In this document: in pieces, positions 26,921-35,413 of the stretch
How positions within the stretch are numbered: position 1 is the stretch's first letter
Layout: each line of letters starts with the position of its first letter
NCBI RefSeq assembly: GCF_900105395.1
Contig: NZ_LT629775.1
Span: 4,982,001 to 5,046,000, forward strand
Length of the DNA: 64,000 bases
Direction: 5' to 3'
From: Streptomyces sp. TLI_053
Lineage (GTDB): Bacteria; Actinomycetota; Actinomycetes; Streptomycetales; Streptomycetaceae
The notes under the pieces: generated by a model
Databases searched by the model: none
Told to the model about the DNA's origin: nothing
The model's input: only the letters and a program-made list of their open reading frames with translations
Translations under genes and position numbers: made by a program

Positions 26921-28492
26921 ATGCCCCTCCCGCTCCCCCGCCGCGCCTCCGCGCGCCCCTCCGCCCAGCCGCCCGGCCGCCGCCTCGGCCGCCCCCTCGG
27001 CCGGCTGTCGCTGCGCGCCCGGCTGCTGGTGCTCGTGCTCGCGCTGGTCACCACCGGCCTGGTGGTCAGCGACACCGTGGTCCTCGGCACCGTCCGCCAC
27101 CAGCTGGTCCAGCGGCTCGACGAGCAGCTGCAACGCTTCGGCGAGCCGCTGGCCCGCCGCGCGCCGACCCGCAACAGCTGGGCCGAGCCCAAGCAGCAGC
27201 AGCCCGCGGTCAGCGGCAAGCGGGCCGCCCCGTACCTGGCGGCGCTGCCCAGCCAGTACCTGGTCCAGTACCTGTCCGCCGACGGCCGGGTGCAGTTCGT
27301 GGTGCGCCAGCCGATGTCGGAGAACGACCCGGCGCCGCAGCTGGACGGCTTCGACCCGGCCGCCGTCGGCGCCGACACCCCCGTCGACCTGCCCGACCGG
27401 CGCGGACGGGGCAGCTGGCGGGCGATCGTGCTGCCGGTCCAGCGGCCCAACGTCCCGACCAGCGTCTTCGCGGCGCCCGCGTCCAGCGCCGCCTACGTGA
27501 TGGTCGCCGTCTCCCGCGAGGACATCGACGCCACCGTCAACCGGCTGCGCACCGCCTTCCTGGCGATCGGCGGCGCCGTCCTCGTGGTGATCGCGGCCCT
27601 CGGCTTCTTCGCCGTCCGCACCGGGCTGCGGCCGTTGCGCCGGATCGAGGAGGGCGCCCAGCGGATCGCCGCCGGCGAGCTCTCGCACCGGATGCCCGTG
27701 CTCCCGGCGAACACCGAGGTCGGCCGGCTCTCCATCGCCCTGAACGGCATGCTGGCGCAGATCGAGGCCGCCTTCGCCGCCCGGGCGGAGTCCGAGGGCC
27801 GGATGCGGCGCTTCGTCGCCGACGCCTCGCACGAACTGCGCACCCCGCTGGCCGGCATCCGCGGCTTCGCCGAGCTGTACCGGATGGGCGCCCTGCCCGC
27901 CGAGGCCGACGTCAGCCGCACCATGGACCGGATCGAGAACGAGGCGATCCGGATGGGCACCCTGGTCGAGGACCTGCTGGTGCTCGCCCGGCTGGACGAG
28001 GAGCGCCCGCTCGACCTCGCGCCGATGGACCTGCGCACCCTCGCCGCGGACGCCCTGCACGACCTCACCGCCCTCGACCCGAGCCGCCCGGTCGCCCTCA
28101 CCGGCCCGGCCGGCAGCGGCCCGCCCGGCCCGGCGCCCGTGCTCGGCGACGAGGCCCGGCTCCGCCAGGTGGTCACCAACCTGGTCGGCAACGCGGTCAA
28201 GCACACCCCGCCCGGCACCCCGGTCCGGATCGGGGTGGGCCACGAGGCCGGCCTCTGCCTGCTGGAGGTCGCCGACTCCGGACCCGGCCTCACCGCCGAC
28301 CAGGCCGCGCTGGTGTTCCACCGCTTCTACCGCGTCGACGCCTCCCGCAGCCGCCACGACCAGCGCGGCGGCGCCGGCCTCGGCCTCGCCATCGCCACCG
28401 CCCTCACCCACGCCCACGGCGGCGCGCTCACCCTCCACACCGCCCCCGGCACCGGCGCCACCTTCCGCCTGGAACTCCCCCACCAGCGCTGA
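26921..28492 (+). CDS. Sensor histidine kinase (HAMP, HisKA, HATPase_c)
   Basis: 523 residues. TM1 is at about 32-57, an extracytoplasmic sensor region of about 150 residues follows, and TM2 is at about 211-232. Then come a HAMP domain (LRPLRRIEEGAQRIAAGELSHRMP), phospho-His about 303 in FVADASHELRTPLAGIRGF, N-box NLVGNAVKHTP and G-boxes DSGPGL and GGAGLGLAIA. It partners the regulator just upstream. Placement behind a MacAB-type exporter suggests it senses an exported or membrane-active compound; inferred. Confidence 0.92.
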   Translation: MPLPLPRRASARPSAQPPGRRLGRPLGRLSLRARLLVLVLALVTTGLVVSDTVVLGTVRHQLVQRLDEQLQRFGEPLARRAPTRNSWAEPKQQQPAVSGKRAAPYLAALPSQYLVQYLSADGRVQFVVRQPMSENDPAPQLDGFDPAAVGADTPVDLPDRRGRGSWRAIVLPVQRPNVPTSVFAAPASSAAYVMVAVSREDIDATVNRLRTAFLAIGGAVLVVIAALGFFAVRTGLRPLRRIEEGAQRIAAGELSHRMPVLPANTEVGRLSIALNGMLAQIEAAFAARAESEGRMRRFVADASHELRTPLAGIRGFAELYRMGALPAEADVSRTMDRIENEAIRMGTLVEDLLVLARLDEERPLDLAPMDLRTLAADALHDLTALDPSRPVALTGPAGSGPPGPAPVLGDEARLRQVVTNLVGNAVKHTPPGTPVRIGVGHEAGLCLLEVADSGPGLTADQAALVFHRFYRVDASRSRHDQRGGAGLGLAIATALTHAHGGALTLHTAPGTGATFRLELPHQR

Positions 28493-28587
28493 AACCGCCC
28501 GATCGGGTGAAGCTGCTTCGTTCACCCCGCTCGACCGTCGTCCCGGTGGGACCGTACGGCGGTGATCTCCTTCAAGGGTGGGACGTG

Positions 28588-29172
28588 ATGGACACCGATC
28601 GGCGACTGTGGGACGCCTGGGCCTCTCTGGAGGTACCCGAGCACTTCCGTACGGAGATCAAGGACGGAGTCCTCATGGTGTCCCACGTCGGCGGCCCTCG
28701 GCACCGAAGGATCGGTACGAGGCTCCTCGACGCACTGGCCGAGCACCTCGACGGCAGTGGCTGGTGGCCGGCCGACGCGGGCCACGTTCTCCACGGGCAC
28801 GAGGTGTCCGCACCCGATGTCCTCGTGGTGCCCGAGGACATCGACGCGATCGCCGGCCCGGAGGATCTCGGGGTGCCGGCCTCGGGCGTGGCCCTGGTGG
28901 TCGAGACGGTCTCGCCGGACAGCGAGCACCGCCATCGTGACCTCGTGGACAAGCCCCGCGCCTACGCCACCGCCGGCATCCCCGTCTACGTGATCATCGA
29001 CGACTACGACTACGGTGGCGGCGCCGTCACCGTCCTCTCCGGGCCCGACCCCGAACGCGGCGCCTACGCCCGCTCGGAGCGCACCCCCTACGGCGAGGAC
29101 GCGGTGATCCCGGAGGGGCCCGCGAAGGGCTTCGCGATCGGGCCCGGCATCACCGGGGAACGGCGGGGCTGA
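28588..29172 (+). CDS. Uma2-family (PD-(D/E)XK-like, DUF820) protein
   Basis: 194 residues. The restriction-endonuclease-like core shows SAPDVLVVPED, the acidic VALVVETVSPDSEHRHRDLVDKPRAYATAGIPVYVIIDD and a C-terminal FAIGPGI. These are hallmarks of the large Uma2 family, whose cellular role is unsettled. ATG 28588 is favoured over an in-frame GTG at 28507, as AAGGGTGGGA precedes it. A 7-bp inverted repeat (GGGTGAA/TTCACCC, 28505-28527) precedes the gene. Its 3' end overlaps the convergent regulator by 23 bp. Confidence 0.83.
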   Translation: MDTDRRLWDAWASLEVPEHFRTEIKDGVLMVSHVGGPRHRRIGTRLLDALAEHLDGSGWWPADAGHVLHGHEVSAPDVLVVPEDIDAIAGPEDLGVPASGVALVVETVSPDSEHRHRDLVDKPRAYATAGIPVYVIIDDYDYGGGAVTVLSGPDPERGAYARSERTPYGEDAVIPEGPAKGFAIGPGITGERRG

Positions 29173-29833
29173 CCTCCTCCTCCGCGAGCAGGCCCCGGGC
29201 GAGCAGGCCGGCCTGGAAGCGGGAGGCGGCGCCGAGGGTGGTCATCAGGTCGGCGACGCCGCGGCGGTAGGTGCGCAGCGAGACGCCGAGCAGGCGGGCG
29301 CCGGTCTCGTCGGTGTGGCCGGCGGCGAGGGCGCGCAGGATCCGCCGGGAGCGGTCGTCCAGCGGGGGCGGCGGGGCGGCGCAGTCGGCGAGGTCGGTGG
29401 CGGTCTCCCAGGTGGCGCGGAACAGCGAGCGCACGCCGTCGACGACGTCCGGCGCCTGCACCACGGTGTACGCGCGCACGCCCCGCACCGGTGCGCCCGC
29501 CAGGATCGCGGTGCGCCGGTCGATGACGATCGCCTCCCGGGCGATCGGCCCGTCGGAGATCCGGATCTCGATGCCGGAGGCGGCGATCCGCCGCAGCCGC
29601 CGCAGCGACTCGGGGTCGGCGAGCGCCCGGCGGCTGTACATCTTGCGCATGGTGAGGCCGGGGACGACGTGCGGCCGCTTGCCTTCGCGGAAGGCCGCGT
29701 TGACGCCCGCGGAGAAGGTCATCAGATCGGTGGCGGCGACCAGGAACTCCTCGCGGGAGGCGACGAAGAGGTGCCCGGCCCGCTGGACGAGCTCCTGCTC
29801 GCCGTGCAGGGTGATGATCCGATCGGTGGTCAT
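29150..29833 (-). CDS. HTH LuxR-type regulator with phospholipase-D-like N-terminal domain
   Basis: 227 residues. The C-terminal helix-turn-helix is about 165-215 (RILRALAAGHTDETGARLLGVSLRTYRRGVADLMTTL). The N-terminal two thirds resemble the TrmB/PLD-like sensor part of many streptomycete LuxR proteins (IAREAIVIDRRTAILAG). There is no receiver domain. ATG 29833 is divergent from the aldo/keto reductase gene across 57 bp, so it probably regulates that gene. Confidence 0.8.
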   Translation of the reverse strand: MTTDRIITLHGEQELVQRAGHLFVASREEFLVAATDLMTFSAGVNAAFREGKRPHVVPGLTMRKMYSRRALADPESLRRLRRIAASGIEIRISDGPIAREAIVIDRRTAILAGAPVRGVRAYTVVQAPDVVDGVRSLFRATWETATDLADCAAPPPPLDDRSRRILRALAAGHTDETGARLLGVSLRTYRRGVADLMTTLGAASRFQAGLLARGLLAEEEVSPAVPR

Positions 29834-29890
29834 GGCAGCAAACTGCCAGATCGGTCGGGGCCGCCGCGAGCCGGGCCGAGGCTTGGGGCC

Positions 29891-30838
29891 ATGACGACGA
29901 CTCCCGCACCCTCCGCGAACGCCGCCTCCTCCGCCGACACCGCCCCGTCCGCGAACGACGCCGCCCCGGCGAGCGCCGCCGGCACCTTCCTCCTCGGCGG
30001 CGACCTGCCGGTGTCCCGGATGGGCTTCGGCGCGATGAAGCTGCCCTCCCGCGACTGGCAGGGGCCTGCCTGCGACCCCGAGCAGAGCGTCCGGGTGCTG
30101 CGCCGGGCCGTCGAGCTGGGCGTGGACCACATCGACACCGCCTGGTTCTACTTCTTCCGGGAGGTCTCCGCCCACGGCCTGATCCGGCGGGCCCTGCACC
30201 CCTACCGGGACGGACTCGTGATCGCCACCAAGGTCGGCCCGGGCCGCGACCCGCAGGGCCGCTGGCTGGAGCCGGCCGACCGGGAGGCGCTGCGGGCCGC
30301 CGTCCACCGCGATCTGCGCGAGCTGGGGGTGGACCGGCTGGACGTGGTCCACCTGCGCCGGATGCCGAGTCAGTCCTCGATCGCCGAGCCCTTCGCCGCG
30401 CTGGCGGAGCTGCGCGAGGAGGGCCTGATCCGGCACCTGGGCGTCAGCAACGTGAACGCGGCCCAGCTCGCCGAGGCCGAGGCGATCGCGCCGGTGGTGA
30501 CGGTGCAGAACAAGTTCAGCGTGCTGGACCGCACGCCGGAGCAGGACCGGCTGCTGGCGGACTGCACGGAGCGGGGCATCGCCTTCGTCCCGTTCTACCC
30601 GCTGGGCGGCTCCGGGGTGCCGGAGCACCCGGCCCTGCGCCGGGTCGCCGAGCGGCACGGCGCCACCCGGGCCCAGGTGATGGTGGCCTGGCTGCTGGCG
30701 CTCTCGCCGTCGGTGCTGGCGATCCCGGGCACCTCCTCGCCGGCGCACCTGGAGGAGAACGTCGCCGCCGCCGCGCTGCGGCTGGACGCCGAGGACCTCG
30801 CGGACCTGGAGAAGCTGACGGTCTCCGAAAATGTCTGA
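29891..30838 (+). CDS. Aldo/keto reductase
   Basis: 315 residues with an Ala/Ser-rich first 30, then the AKR barrel. The catalytic tetrad is visible: Asp in HIDTAWFY, Tyr in the same motif, Lys in VIATKVGPG and His in VVHLRRM. NADPH-site motifs are GVSNVN, the late strand VLAIPGTSSPAHLEEN and helix. It reduces aldehydes or ketones; the substrate is unknown. Divergent from the LuxR-type regulator. Confidence 0.88.
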   Translation: MTTTPAPSANAASSADTAPSANDAAPASAAGTFLLGGDLPVSRMGFGAMKLPSRDWQGPACDPEQSVRVLRRAVELGVDHIDTAWFYFFREVSAHGLIRRALHPYRDGLVIATKVGPGRDPQGRWLEPADREALRAAVHRDLRELGVDRLDVVHLRRMPSQSSIAEPFAALAELREEGLIRHLGVSNVNAAQLAEAEAIAPVVTVQNKFSVLDRTPEQDRLLADCTERGIAFVPFYPLGGSGVPEHPALRRVAERHGATRAQVMVAWLLALSPSVLAIPGTSSPAHLEENVAAAALRLDAEDLADLEKLTVSENV

Positions 30839-30879
30839 CGGTGCCTGACAGATGAGGCTGTAGGACTGTCCGATGAATC

Positions 30880-30955
30880 CTGCTCCTGGTTTCCCCGTCG
30901 GCCGGCCGGGAAGAGCCCCGGCCGTACCCGAAGGTTCCCCAACTCCCAGGAGCAG
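30880..30955 (+). promoter_or_regulatory. 5' leader with a long-range stem covering the ribosome site
   Basis: CTGCTCCTGG at 30880-30889 is the exact complement of CCAGGAGCAG at 30946-30955, which contains the AGGAG ribosome site of the ATG at 30961. Between them lies a GC-rich inner hairpin (CGGCCGGG/CCCCGGCCG). The structure could mask the ribosome site. Functional role not shown. Confidence 0.4.
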
Positions 30956-30960
30956 TCCGG

Positions 30961-32259
30961 ATGGCAGCGTCAGCAGCGGGCTCCGGGGGGACCTTCGGGC
31001 GGGACCTCTCGGAGTGGCGGATCGTGCTGGTCGCCTGGCGGCTGATGGTGCTGCAGGCCGCCCACCCGGTGGTCGGGGCAGGGACGGCCGAGCACTCCAC
31101 CTACCGGGGCCGCCCCTGGCGCCGGATCGAGCACACCATGGCCAGCGGCCGGCGGCTGTTCCAGGCCGACGAGGAGCAGCTGTGGCGGGAGGTCCAGCGG
31201 CTCGACCGGGCGCACCGGCGGATCGTCGGCGCCGCCGAGGACGGGTGCGGCTACGACGCCCGGGACCCGGACGCCCGGGCCTGGGTGCTGCTCACGCTCT
31301 TCGAGAGCGTCGTCGCGATGCGGGAGCTGAGCGGCGATCCGTACACGGCGGAGGAACTGGAGTCCTCGTACCGGGAGTTCGCCGGGATCGCGACGGTGTT
31401 CGGACTGTCCTCGGGGGAGCTGCCCGCCACCGCGGCCGAGCTGCGCGGCCGGTTGCGCCGGGCGGTGGCCGAGCAGCTGGAGTTCACCGCGACGGCGCGC
31501 CGTCTGCTGTACGACCTGCTGAGCGAGGTGCCGTGCCCGCGCCGGCTGCGCTTCCTCGGGCCGGCCGGCTGGCGGGCGGTGCGCGCGGTGGCCGGCGGGC
31601 TGGCCGCCGAACTGACCGTGGCGGACCTTCCGGCGGTCTTCCGCGAGCGCTTCGGCCTGGTGCCCACCCGGCGCGGACGGCTGCTCTCGCTGCTGCTGCA
31701 CCGCGGCGCCCGGGTGCTGGTCACCGGGCTGCCGGACCGCCACCGCTACCGGGCGCCGGGGCGGGCTCCCCGTCCCGGCCCCGGCGGCCCGCGCGGCGGG
31801 ACACCGGGCGGCAGGACACCAGGCCGCCCCGGCTGGACCGGTTCTTCCGGGAGGTGCTGGACCGGACCGGGGACGGCCACCTCACCGCCCACGACTTCCG
31901 GGCGATGGCGCACGACGTGTGCCGGCAGCTGGAGCTCTCCGAGGAGGGGGAGGCCCGGGTGTACGACGCCTTCGAGCGCTGGTGGGAGGAGCTGCGGGCG
32001 GGCATGGACACCGACGGCGACGGCCGGGTGGCCCGGGCCGAGTACGTCGCCGCCACGCTGGCCGGCTGCGACCGCGACCCGGCGTACCTCGAGCGCGGGC
32101 TGCTGCCCGCGCTCCGGGCGGTGTTCGATGCGGCCGACGCGGACGGGGACGGCCTGCTGGACTTCGCCGAGTACCGGGTGCTGTTCGGCGGACGGCGCGT
32201 CCACCCGGCCGAACTCGCGCACGGGTTCCGGAAGTTGGACACCGACGGGGACGGGGTGA
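30961..32259 (+). CDS. MpaB-family (DUF2236) oxygenase-like gene running out of frame into the EF-hand region
   Basis: Residues 1 to about 262 match the oxygenase-MpaB/DUF2236 family: WRLMVLQAAHPVVGAGTAEHS, RIEHTM, LLTLFESVVA, and a late LPAVFRERFGL and LPDRHRYR. Family proteins bind haem b through conserved His; some degrade latex. After about position 31745 the frame continues by GC-driven lack of stops as low-complexity Gly/Pro/Arg, not as conserved protein, while the EF-hand coding appears in another frame. Either an indel splits a fused gene or two genes overlap. AGGAG precedes the ATG. Confidence 0.7.
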   Translation: MAASAAGSGGTFGRDLSEWRIVLVAWRLMVLQAAHPVVGAGTAEHSTYRGRPWRRIEHTMASGRRLFQADEEQLWREVQRLDRAHRRIVGAAEDGCGYDARDPDARAWVLLTLFESVVAMRELSGDPYTAEELESSYREFAGIATVFGLSSGELPATAAELRGRLRRAVAEQLEFTATARRLLYDLLSEVPCPRRLRFLGPAGWRAVRAVAGGLAAELTVADLPAVFRERFGLVPTRRGRLLSLLLHRGARVLVTGLPDRHRYRAPGRAPRPGPGGPRGGTPGGRTPGRPGWTGSSGRCWTGPGTATSPPTTSGRWRTTCAGSWSSPRRGRPGCTTPSSAGGRSCGRAWTPTATAGWPGPSTSPPRWPAATATRRTSSAGCCPRSGRCSMRPTRTGTACWTSPSTGCCSADGASTRPNSRTGSGSWTPTGTG

Positions 32260-32351
32260 TCACCTCGGCGGAGTTCCTGCGCGGCTTCGTGGACTACTTC
32301 ACCGCCCGGGCCCCCTCGGCCCCGGGCACCCAGCTGCTCGGCCGGGCCTGA
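31854..32351 (+). CDS. EF-hand calcium-binding domain (frame-shifted fusion partner, or separate gene with unclear start)
   Basis: Four EF-hand loops are plain: DRTGDGHLTAHDF, DTDGDGRVARAEY, DADGDGLLDFAEY and DTDGDGVITSAEF, each with Asp/Gly/Glu at the Ca2+-coordinating positions; the set resembles calerythrin-type proteins. Coding potential starts upstream at LDRFFREVLDRTGDG (about 31833), but the only conventional start there is GTG 31854, which removes the first EF helix and has no properly spaced ribosome site. No in-frame ATG, GTG or TTG exists between 31743 and 31853. This favours a fusion broken by a frameshift after the MpaB-type domain. Confidence 0.65.
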   Translation: MLDRTGDGHLTAHDFRAMAHDVCRQLELSEEGEARVYDAFERWWEELRAGMDTDGDGRVARAEYVAATLAGCDRDPAYLERGLLPALRAVFDAADADGDGLLDFAEYRVLFGGRRVHPAELAHGFRKLDTDGDGVITSAEFLRGFVDYFTARAPSAPGTQLLGRA

Positions 32352-32505
32352 GAGCTGCCGGGCCCCGACGGCTGCCGGCCCCGACGGCTGCCGGACGTGA
32401 CGGCCCTCGGCCCCGACCGCTGCCGCCGAGCACGACGCCGACCACGCCCGGCACCCCGGCCAGCCGGCCGGCCATCGCTTCGATGATCGCGTGCACGGTG
32501 AACAT
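32299..32505 (-). pseudogene. N-terminal relic of a nucleotidyltransferase
   Basis: On the minus strand MFTVHAIIEAMAGRLAGVPG continuing VVGVVLGGSGRGRG matches the start of nucleotidyltransferase-fold proteins (usual active-site pattern LGGSRARG followed by DxD). After GGS the reading becomes repeats of a 16-bp unit and no DxD motif follows. AAAGG precedes the ATG, and TTGACA lies upstream, so the 5' control region survives. The remainder is lost; its tail overlaps the end of the EF-hand gene. Confidence 0.5.
32361..32424. repeat. 16-bp repeat inside the nucleotidyltransferase relic
   Basis: GGCCCCGACGGCTGCC at 32361-32376 and 32377-32392, with a one-mismatch copy at 32409-32424. Read on the minus strand each unit encodes a GGS-like GSR stretch, the copy at 32409-32424 covering the relic's active-site GGS codons. 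Slippage expansion may have broken the gene. The rest of 32425-32680 shows no supported gene. Confidence 0.7.
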
Positions 32506-32680
32506 GCCTTTCTGTCAGGGCAGTAGCTGTCAATGCTACGTACCGTCCAGATTTCCCGCCTCACCTTCCCGGCTGCTCGTTGTGGCCCGGCGGCCCGCTT
32601 CGCAGACTGTGCGCACGGCATCGCCGCCGGTAGAACCCCACCCCGCCCGCTCCTTCCGCGTAAGGGTGGTGGATACTGAG

Positions 32681-32706
32681 CTTGTGAACGTGTTCACGTT
32701 CACAAG
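32681..32706. promoter_or_regulatory. Overlapping Rex-type operators upstream of cydABDC
   Basis: A perfect 26-bp palindrome: 12-bp arms CTTGTGAACGTG (32681-32692) and its complement (32695-32706) around TT. It reads as two overlapping sites of the TTGTGAAxxxxTTCAC type recognised by Rex, the NADH/NAD+-sensing repressor that controls cyd in Streptomyces. A possible -10 (GATACT, 32672-32677) abuts it, so binding would block transcription when NADH is low. It lies 96 bp before cydA. Confidence 0.85.
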
Positions 32707-32801
32707 CGGGCAAGCATGCACATCTGGGCAGCAGCCCCCGGCTATAGATGAAGTTTGTCCGAAATGTGACCTCGATCGAGGTCGGTTGGAGAGAGGGCGA
32801 C

Positions 32802-34352
32802 GTGGAACTGGCAATCGCTCACGAAACCATCGCGCGATGGCAATTCGGCATCACCACCGTCTACCACTTCCTCTTCGTACCGCTCACCATCAGCCTCGCC
32901 GCGATCGTGGCGGGACTCGAGACCGCGTGGGTGCGGACGGACAAGGAGAAGTACTTCCACGCCACGAAGTTCTGGGGGAAGCTCTTCCTGATCAACATCG
33001 CGATGGGCGTGGTCACCGGCATCGTGCAGGAGTTCCAGTTCGGCATGAACTGGTCCGACTACTCCCGCTTCGTCGGTGACGTCTTCGGCGCCCCGCTCGC
33101 GATGGAGGCGCTGATCGCCTTCTTCTTCGAGTCGACCTTCATCGGCCTGTGGATCTTCGGCTGGGACAAGCTGCCGCGGAAGCTGCACTGCGCCTGCATG
33201 TGGATGGTCGCGCTCGGCACCGTGCTCTCGGCCTACTTCATCCTGGCGGCCAACTCCTGGATGCAGCACCCGGTCGGCTACACGATCGACCCGGCCACCG
33301 GCAAGGCCCAGCTGACCGACATCGCCAAGGTGCTGTTCCAGGACACCACCGTCACCGTCGTCCTGCACACCCTGACCGCGGCCTTCCTCACCGGCGCAGC
33401 GTTCATGGTCGGCATCGCCTCCTTCCACCTCTGGAAGGCCAAGCGCAAGCCGGAGAGCCCCGCCGCCGCCCCGGAGAAGGTCGCCGTGATGCGGACCTCG
33501 CTGCGGCTCGGTCTGGTGCTCGCGGTGGTCTTCGGCCTGGGCACCGCGCTCAGCGGCGACTCGCTCGCCAAGGTCATGTTCCGTCAGCAGCCGATGAAGA
33601 TGGCCGCCGCCGAGGCGCTCTGGGACACCAAGGCGCCGGCGCCGTTCTCGGTCTTCGCGGTCGGCGACGTCGGCAAGGGCCACAACTCGGTGGAACTGGA
33701 GATCCCCGGGATACTGTCCTTCCTCGCCAACAGCGACTTCAGCTCCTCCGTCCCCGGCATCAACGACACCGCCGAGGCCGAGGCCGCCAAGTACGGCGGC
33801 GACCCCAAGGACTACATCCCGAGCATCTTCGTCACCTACTGGGGCTTCCGCCTCATGATCGGCTTCGGGATGACCTCCTTCGTGGCCGGGGCGATCGGGC
33901 TCTGGACCACCAGGAAGAAGCGCTTCCTCCACCCGGAGTTCCGCACCGGCGACACCGAGGTGCCCAGGCTGATGCTCACCCCGAAGCGGGAGCTGGGGCC
34001 CTTCCTCACCAAGTGGAGCTGGCGGATCGGGATCCTCACCATGGGCTTCCCGCTGATCGCCAACAGCTTCGGCTGGATCTTCACCGAGATGGGCCGGCAG
34101 CCCTGGGCGGTGTTCGGGCTGATGACCACCGCCAGTGCCGTCTCGCCCAACGTGGGCATCGGCACCCAGATCGGAGCACTGGCGACCTTCACCACGCTGT
34201 ACGCGATCCTCGCCGTCGTCGAGGTGAAGCTGCTGGTCAAGTACGCCAAGGCCGGCCCGGTCACCGACGAGCGGCCGCCCACCGAGGACCCGACGCTGCG
34301 CGGTCCCGCCTCCGGCGACGACGCCGACAAGCCGCTCGCCTTCGCCTACTGA
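32802..34352 (+). CDS. cydA: Cytochrome bd oxidase subunit I
   Basis: 516 residues, about nine membrane helices. The N-terminal HETIARWQFGITTVYHF holds a haem-ligand His, MEALIAFFFESTFIGLW the haem-region Glu, WMQHPVG another conserved His region, and EMGRQPW is the CydA signature. With CydB it forms the quinol oxidase that reduces O2 with high affinity and makes proton-motive force. GTG 32802 is selected: GAGAGGG precedes it and the protein begins as other CydA do. A longer frame from 32748 is unlikely. First gene of the cyd operon. Confidence 0.96.
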   Translation: MELAIAHETIARWQFGITTVYHFLFVPLTISLAAIVAGLETAWVRTDKEKYFHATKFWGKLFLINIAMGVVTGIVQEFQFGMNWSDYSRFVGDVFGAPLAMEALIAFFFESTFIGLWIFGWDKLPRKLHCACMWMVALGTVLSAYFILAANSWMQHPVGYTIDPATGKAQLTDIAKVLFQDTTVTVVLHTLTAAFLTGAAFMVGIASFHLWKAKRKPESPAAAPEKVAVMRTSLRLGLVLAVVFGLGTALSGDSLAKVMFRQQPMKMAAAEALWDTKAPAPFSVFAVGDVGKGHNSVELEIPGILSFLANSDFSSSVPGINDTAEAEAAKYGGDPKDYIPSIFVTYWGFRLMIGFGMTSFVAGAIGLWTTRKKRFLHPEFRTGDTEVPRLMLTPKRELGPFLTKWSWRIGILTMGFPLIANSFGWIFTEMGRQPWAVFGLMTTASAVSPNVGIGTQIGALATFTTLYAILAVVEVKLLVKYAKAGPVTDERPPTEDPTLRGPASGDDADKPLAFAY

Positions 34353-34383
34353 GGCCACCCAGGATCGATAGGACCGACACACC

Positions 34384-35409
<1,026 letters not shown>

Positions 35410-35413
35410 GGCC

